Below the pieces are notes generated by a model. The model saw only the letters and a program-made list of their open reading frames with translations. It was not told where the DNA came from and made no database searches. Shown piece by piece: positions 5,601 to 6,998 of a stretch of DNA of 6,998 nt. Each line of letters opens with the position of its first letter. Position 1 is the stretch's first letter. Origin of the DNA: Proruminimicrobium sp964487915 (GTDB taxonomy: Bacteria > Elusimicrobiota > Endomicrobiia > Endomicrobiales > Endomicrobiaceae); contig CAZASN010000014.1 of NCBI GenBank assembly GCA_964487915.1, positions 1-6,998 of the forward strand, in the 5' to 3' direction. The translations under genes and the position numbers were made by a program.

Positions 5601-6998
5601 GGGCAGCGCAAAAGATATCAGTATACCGAAAGTTTTTGATTATATAGAAAATAATTTCGCAAAAACAGTAACAATAAACGGTAAAACTTATTCAAATTTA
5701 TATATGGCCGCAACGGAATCTTCAAATCCTGTAATGTTTGAATGGTCTTTACAGGTTGCCGGTTCTTACAGAATGGCGGCAAATATGTATGCAGCCGAAG
5801 GCAACACGGAATTGGCTGAACAGTATGCGGCAAAAGCAGATGCGATAGAGAGAGATGTGAAAGCATATGCGGCAGACTTGGGAATAGATGAAGGTTTGCC
5901 TTATATTGACACAAACGGAGCTTTAATATATCAATCATACGGTTGGAAAGGTTTTACAGTTCCGGCGGTTGCACCGATCGCACAGCCTTCAGTCTCATTT
6001 TTTACGCAGATACAACCTGTAATACCTGCTTCATATCAGGGAACGGTTGATATGAAAATAAAAACATATGAAGACGGGTATAAAGAATTTTATTTATTTT
6101 TTCAGTCATATGAAAGCGAAAACAGTCAGGCTTTTAAAGATATAACGGCAAGACTTGATAATCTCGGCATAAAATATTATACGGAATCAGCCAGAGAAGA
6201 CGGTAAAAACATTATAAAACTTTATATAATTCCGACCGATTACAGATTGCAAAACAGCGGCATTGTTTGGCCCGGAATAATATCCGATTCTCAAACGCCG
6301 AATTCAATTTTACCGACAACAATTCCTTTTATAAATAATTTGATATCTCATGGAAGAGGAACAATAGGCAATATTTTACTTACAATATTAAAAAAAGAAA
6401 CGGTTCAATCTTTATTTAAACCGTTAGCATTTAAAAAAGGGCATACGTCTCAGGCCGGTCAGAAAGGAGCGGGAATCGTCATAGGCGCTACCCATATTTC
6501 AATGACGGCGGCTGTTTTTGCAACTATAGCTTTATTGCTGACTCCCGTAATGTCATTTTTTGCCGTTCCGTTATTGGGTGGAATTACTCTTGGAGCAATA
6601 GCTGTTGCGATTGCTTTTATGACCGGTATTGTAGTTAACATTATAACGCATGCGATTATAGATTTCAGATATATTAAGGCGCTAGGATTTGAAATAAAGA
6701 TGAATCAGTACGGCAGAGAAAATGTCAGATTTACGGAAGAAGGGCTTGAAATAACCGGAGACCAAAAAGCAACAAATATAAAATCAGCGAACAAAGTTAA
6801 TTTTTTAGGAAAAGTAAAAAGAACATTTGTTAAAGTATTACTTGTTTTTTTTGCCGTAGCACTTATTTTTTCGACAGTAGCGTGTAATAATAACAATAAT
6901 ACAAATCCTTCCGTTACTACACCCGGTATTTCTATAGTTGAACCGTCTGAGATAGGATATGACGATTATTACGAGCTGATGAAATATTTTGATGACGA
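2554..6998 (+). CDS. Giant secreted multi-domain protein with ChaN/TraB-like and alpha/alpha-toroid domains (3' end outside window)
   Basis: This is one uninterrupted frame of 1,481 codons plus two bases, with no stop before the right edge. Domains by residue: signal peptide 1-33; a ChaN/TraB/TIKI-like domain in two halves, about 70-164 and 465-500, split by a long Lys/Asn/Glu-rich helical insertion; helical spacer 500-585; small mixed domain about 585-705; lipoprotein-like signal 714-744; alpha/alpha-toroid domain resembling six-hairpin glycosidases, about 790-1150; beta-rich segment about 1155-1275; membrane cluster about 1307-1369; second lipoprotein-like signal 1414-1444; then an Asn-rich linker running to the edge. 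The start is fixed by a strong ribosome binding site and the signal peptide. The upstream gene is cut off by a terminator, so this gene should have its own promoter, but no clear one is visible. Domain names rest on motifs seen by eye; the overall function is unknown. Giant chimeric genes of this kind are known in Omnitrophota. Alternatives are a processed polyprotein, or fused lipoprotein genes. Confidence 0.93.
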   Translation, partial: MRILNRKINLKKVCSVTTAVCFLFTIFNINLYANVKSEYDNADALLFKDTNNDKSVIDDKYGKITALSDNGSDTVVINIQDLHCDYSVQKNISNIIKQFAAQYPVKKIYIEGGVGKIDTNWATLIDASYRDKVLDNLLKIGRLTGAEYYAITNENKVPLYGIEDEKIYQDNLNRYERILNGKQEVSKYISRINREIDFLKTKYLNAENKKLNEIIEQYNKGKLPQDKYFSVLLKYSVDAGISLSQYPNLSIYLGLYDGTKEINIKKVMSELQAVNIEMKETISFSRYKEFLDKTENMSDAKTLKSMLEKFCSANNIDFAKKYRNLYAFLELKNKALKFNQIELVKEEKKLISDIRVGLSKDITDLEISYLSDFNDIFSKYLLAELNASQWNYFQVGFDKFRQLYTKYSISDDVGRMEPYFADLNKFYEVNSKRDLIFVDKMGLPKNQAAVKSKSQTVKDILADSGNIVILISGGFHSSGVDKILNNSNITTVTVTPNLVKVTADMAKQNYENILKQRKIQTQTIALKLLSNENLPEQTRQIILSMLSKNAEGAEISDLAKLAETVLSKSSEIKADVEKGQLNIKLEDGSTVTIDVPKEVADIISRQSINQVPKVGEEIVRVAGDNLSGLLNYFKSGEGVFVPQVFEICKGLCIFAVNNKWYIGDGAIWEIEQARQSGTISAENLDGIEPVVYEYMPGFMQQAIKAKEEKNGRPKLNFGRQLKTIVTKALSLVLISVMLLSTTSCSLFKQEEEVTWPQTSSYVLSQSDREEQLQEINEELMLFSQFDAADGTAGDGKYNSFLYDEMSQANKNMLSDEDIIVLQDMRNLYDQALIALNFMEDFRMEEARQVLQAINNQGYLYKSNLEERVITGEVLWVGIAARQYKLLTMGSTEFDGLIAKCDKWVTAQTTGQYLFGNSSWDWVSAEHTWDAIAYLRLKLYCDDLYGEVGMSRLAATENMKLFMFSIINNMYDPETGSFYRGALNDKYSVLDANTWGIQVLIMLKTTYPVIYNFEYEQGSAKDISIPKVFDYIENNFAKTVTINGKTYSNLYMAATESSNPVMFEWSLQVAGSYRMAANMYAAEGNTELAEQYAAKADAIERDVKAYAADLGIDEGLPYIDTNGALIYQSYGWKGFTVPAVAPIAQPSVSFFTQIQPVIPASYQGTVDMKIKTYEDGYKEFYLFFQSYESENSQAFKDITARLDNLGIKYYTESAREDGKNIIKLYIIPTDYRLQNSGIVWPGIISDSQTPNSILPTTIPFINNLISHGRGTIGNILLTILKKETVQSLFKPLAFKKGHTSQAGQKGAGIVIGATHISMTAAVFATIALLLTPVMSFFAVPLLGGITLGAIAVAIAFMTGIVVNIITHAIIDFRYIKALGFEIKMNQYGRENVRFTEEGLEITGDQKATNIKSANKVNFLGKVKRTFVKVLLVFFAVALIFSTVACNNNNNTNPSVTTPGISIVEPSEIGYDDYYELMKYFDD
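2761..4050 (+). other. ChaN/TraB/TIKI-like domain with large helical insertion (residues 70-499)
   Basis: The first half has a strand ending in IQDLHCDY (residues 79-86), then a helix, then KKIYIEGGVG (106-115), then LYGIED (159-164). The second half has VILISGGFHSSGVDKIL (468-484) followed by a strand and TPNL. In the ChaN/TraB/TIKI/EreA group, an early His/Glu motif and a late G-x-G-H-x-x-G motif build the active or haem-binding site. His83, Glu111, Glu163 and His476 are the matching candidates here. Between the halves lie about 300 residues of charged helix, much longer than in typical ChaN-like proteins. Assignment to the group is by motif pattern only. The activity (peptidase-like, esterase-like or haem binding) cannot be told from the sequence. 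Confidence 0.5.
4381..4680 (+). other. Small uncharacterised domain (residues 610-709)
   Basis: A short mixed alpha/beta unit sits between the helical spacer and the internal signal. It starts near VGEEIVRVAGDNLSGLL and has two nearby cysteines (499 and 503 bases into line 4441: Cys648 and Cys652). Aromatic, glycine-rich strands follow around NNKWYIGDGAIWEIEQAR, and it ends in a Lys/Glu-rich stretch. I do not recognise it. The cysteine pair could form a disulphide if the domain is exported. Confidence 0.35.
4693..4785 (+). repeat. Internal lipoprotein-like signal, copy 1 (residues 714-744)
   Basis: A basic segment (Lys714, Arg719, Lys722, Lys727) leads into about 15 hydrophobic residues and ends at STTSC744, followed by the polar and acidic SLFKQEEE. 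This has the layout of a bacterial lipoprotein signal, with Ser at -1 and Thr at -2. Position -3 is Thr, where Leu, Val or Ile is usual, so the lipobox is imperfect. It lies deep inside the protein rather than at an N-terminus. It aligns without gaps to residues 1414-1444 with nine identities: Lys714, Asn716, Phe717, Lys722, Lys727, Leu729, Ser740, Thr741 and Cys744. At minimum it is a transmembrane segment. Confidence 0.7.
4921..6000 (+). other. Alpha/alpha-toroid domain resembling six-hairpin glycosidases (about residues 790-1149)
   Basis: Successive helical hairpins carry motifs in the order I know from six-hairpin glycosidase-like proteins: GEVLWVGIAARQY (871-883), WDWVSAEHTWDAIAYL (919-934), DPETGSFYRG (971-980), LDANTWGIQVL (989-999), and TESSNPVMFEWSLQVAGSYRMA (1054-1075), which resembles the family's TEGT-type motif. 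The segment closes with a Gly/Pro-rich stretch after residue 1127. Glu925, Asp929, Asp990 and Glu1063 are candidate acidic site residues. The fold suggests binding or cleavage of a carbohydrate, possibly a beta-glucan or other envelope glycan, but no specific enzyme family can be named. It follows directly on the internal lipoprotein-like signal, as if it were that lipoprotein's body. Confidence 0.55.
6472..6660 (+). other. Cluster of two or three membrane segments (about residues 1307-1369)
   Basis: About 60 residues are almost uncharged and rich in Ala, Ile, Leu, Val, Gly and Phe. They break at Thr-Pro (1330-1331) and at the Pro-Leu-Leu-Gly-Gly turn near 1339-1343, which gives two or three helices. 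A Lys/Gly stretch precedes them and charged residues follow. They would anchor the chain in the inner membrane after the toroid and beta-rich segments. Confidence 0.7.
6793..6885 (+). repeat. Internal lipoprotein-like signal, copy 2 (residues 1414-1444)
   Basis: Lys1414, Lys1420, Lys1422, Arg1423 and Lys1427 precede a hydrophobic core that ends at STVAC1444, followed by an Asn/Thr/Pro-rich linker as in many exported lipoproteins. Ala is at -1 and Val at -2; -3 is Thr, as in copy 1. It is the same length as copy 1 and exactly 700 residues downstream. A new module seems to begin after it (EPSEIGYDDYYELMKYF), but the window ends there. Confidence 0.7.

Noticed and set aside
1..6998. tRNA, rRNA, CRISPR array, riboswitch or insertion sequence
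   Set aside because: Apart from the 94-base gap at 2460-2553, the window is coding. No direct-repeat arrays, cloverleaf pattern or transposase motifs were seen.

Overview
The window comes from an AT-rich bacterium with a double-membrane-type envelope. Codon use favours ATA for Ile, AGA for Arg and AAA for Lys, mixed with GCG, GCC and GGC. Only two genes are visible, both on the + strand, and both run off an edge of the window. Very large, secreted, multi-domain chimeric proteins, together with an N-terminal domain marked by IQDLHC, IEGG, GIED and GGFH motifs, are what I associate with Omnitrophota (PVC-related bacteria known for giant genes). Elusimicrobiota or another AT-rich lineage is possible. 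This placement is inference from memory of families, not a search.

Region 1 (1-2459) is the 3' part of an 818-codon or longer reading frame with no recognisable family. The frame is open at the left edge, so the true start and any signal peptide are probably upstream. It ends with TAA and is followed by a strong intrinsic terminator (about 2472-2516), so it is transcriptionally separated from the next gene.

Region 2 (2554-6998) is one uninterrupted frame of at least 1,481 codons with no stop in the window. It starts at an ATG preceded by GGGAGG. In order it has a Sec-type signal peptide, a ChaN/TraB/TIKI-like domain carrying a very AT-rich helical insertion, and a small mixed domain. Next come a basic-hydrophobic-Cys segment that looks like a lipoprotein signal in mid-protein, an alpha/alpha-toroid domain resembling six-hairpin glycosidases, a beta-rich segment, and a cluster of membrane segments. 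A second mid-protein lipoprotein-like signal lies close to the right edge.

The most notable observation is that the two internal lipoprotein-like signals align without gaps over 31 residues and lie exactly 700 residues apart. The protein may therefore be a chain of lipoprotein-like modules, and the next module would begin at the right edge. What the protein does is unknown. The parts point to an envelope-associated or secreted machine with a carbohydrate-related module. No RNA genes, mobile elements, CRISPR arrays or other intergenic genes were seen. The only non-coding stretch is the 94 bases between the two genes.
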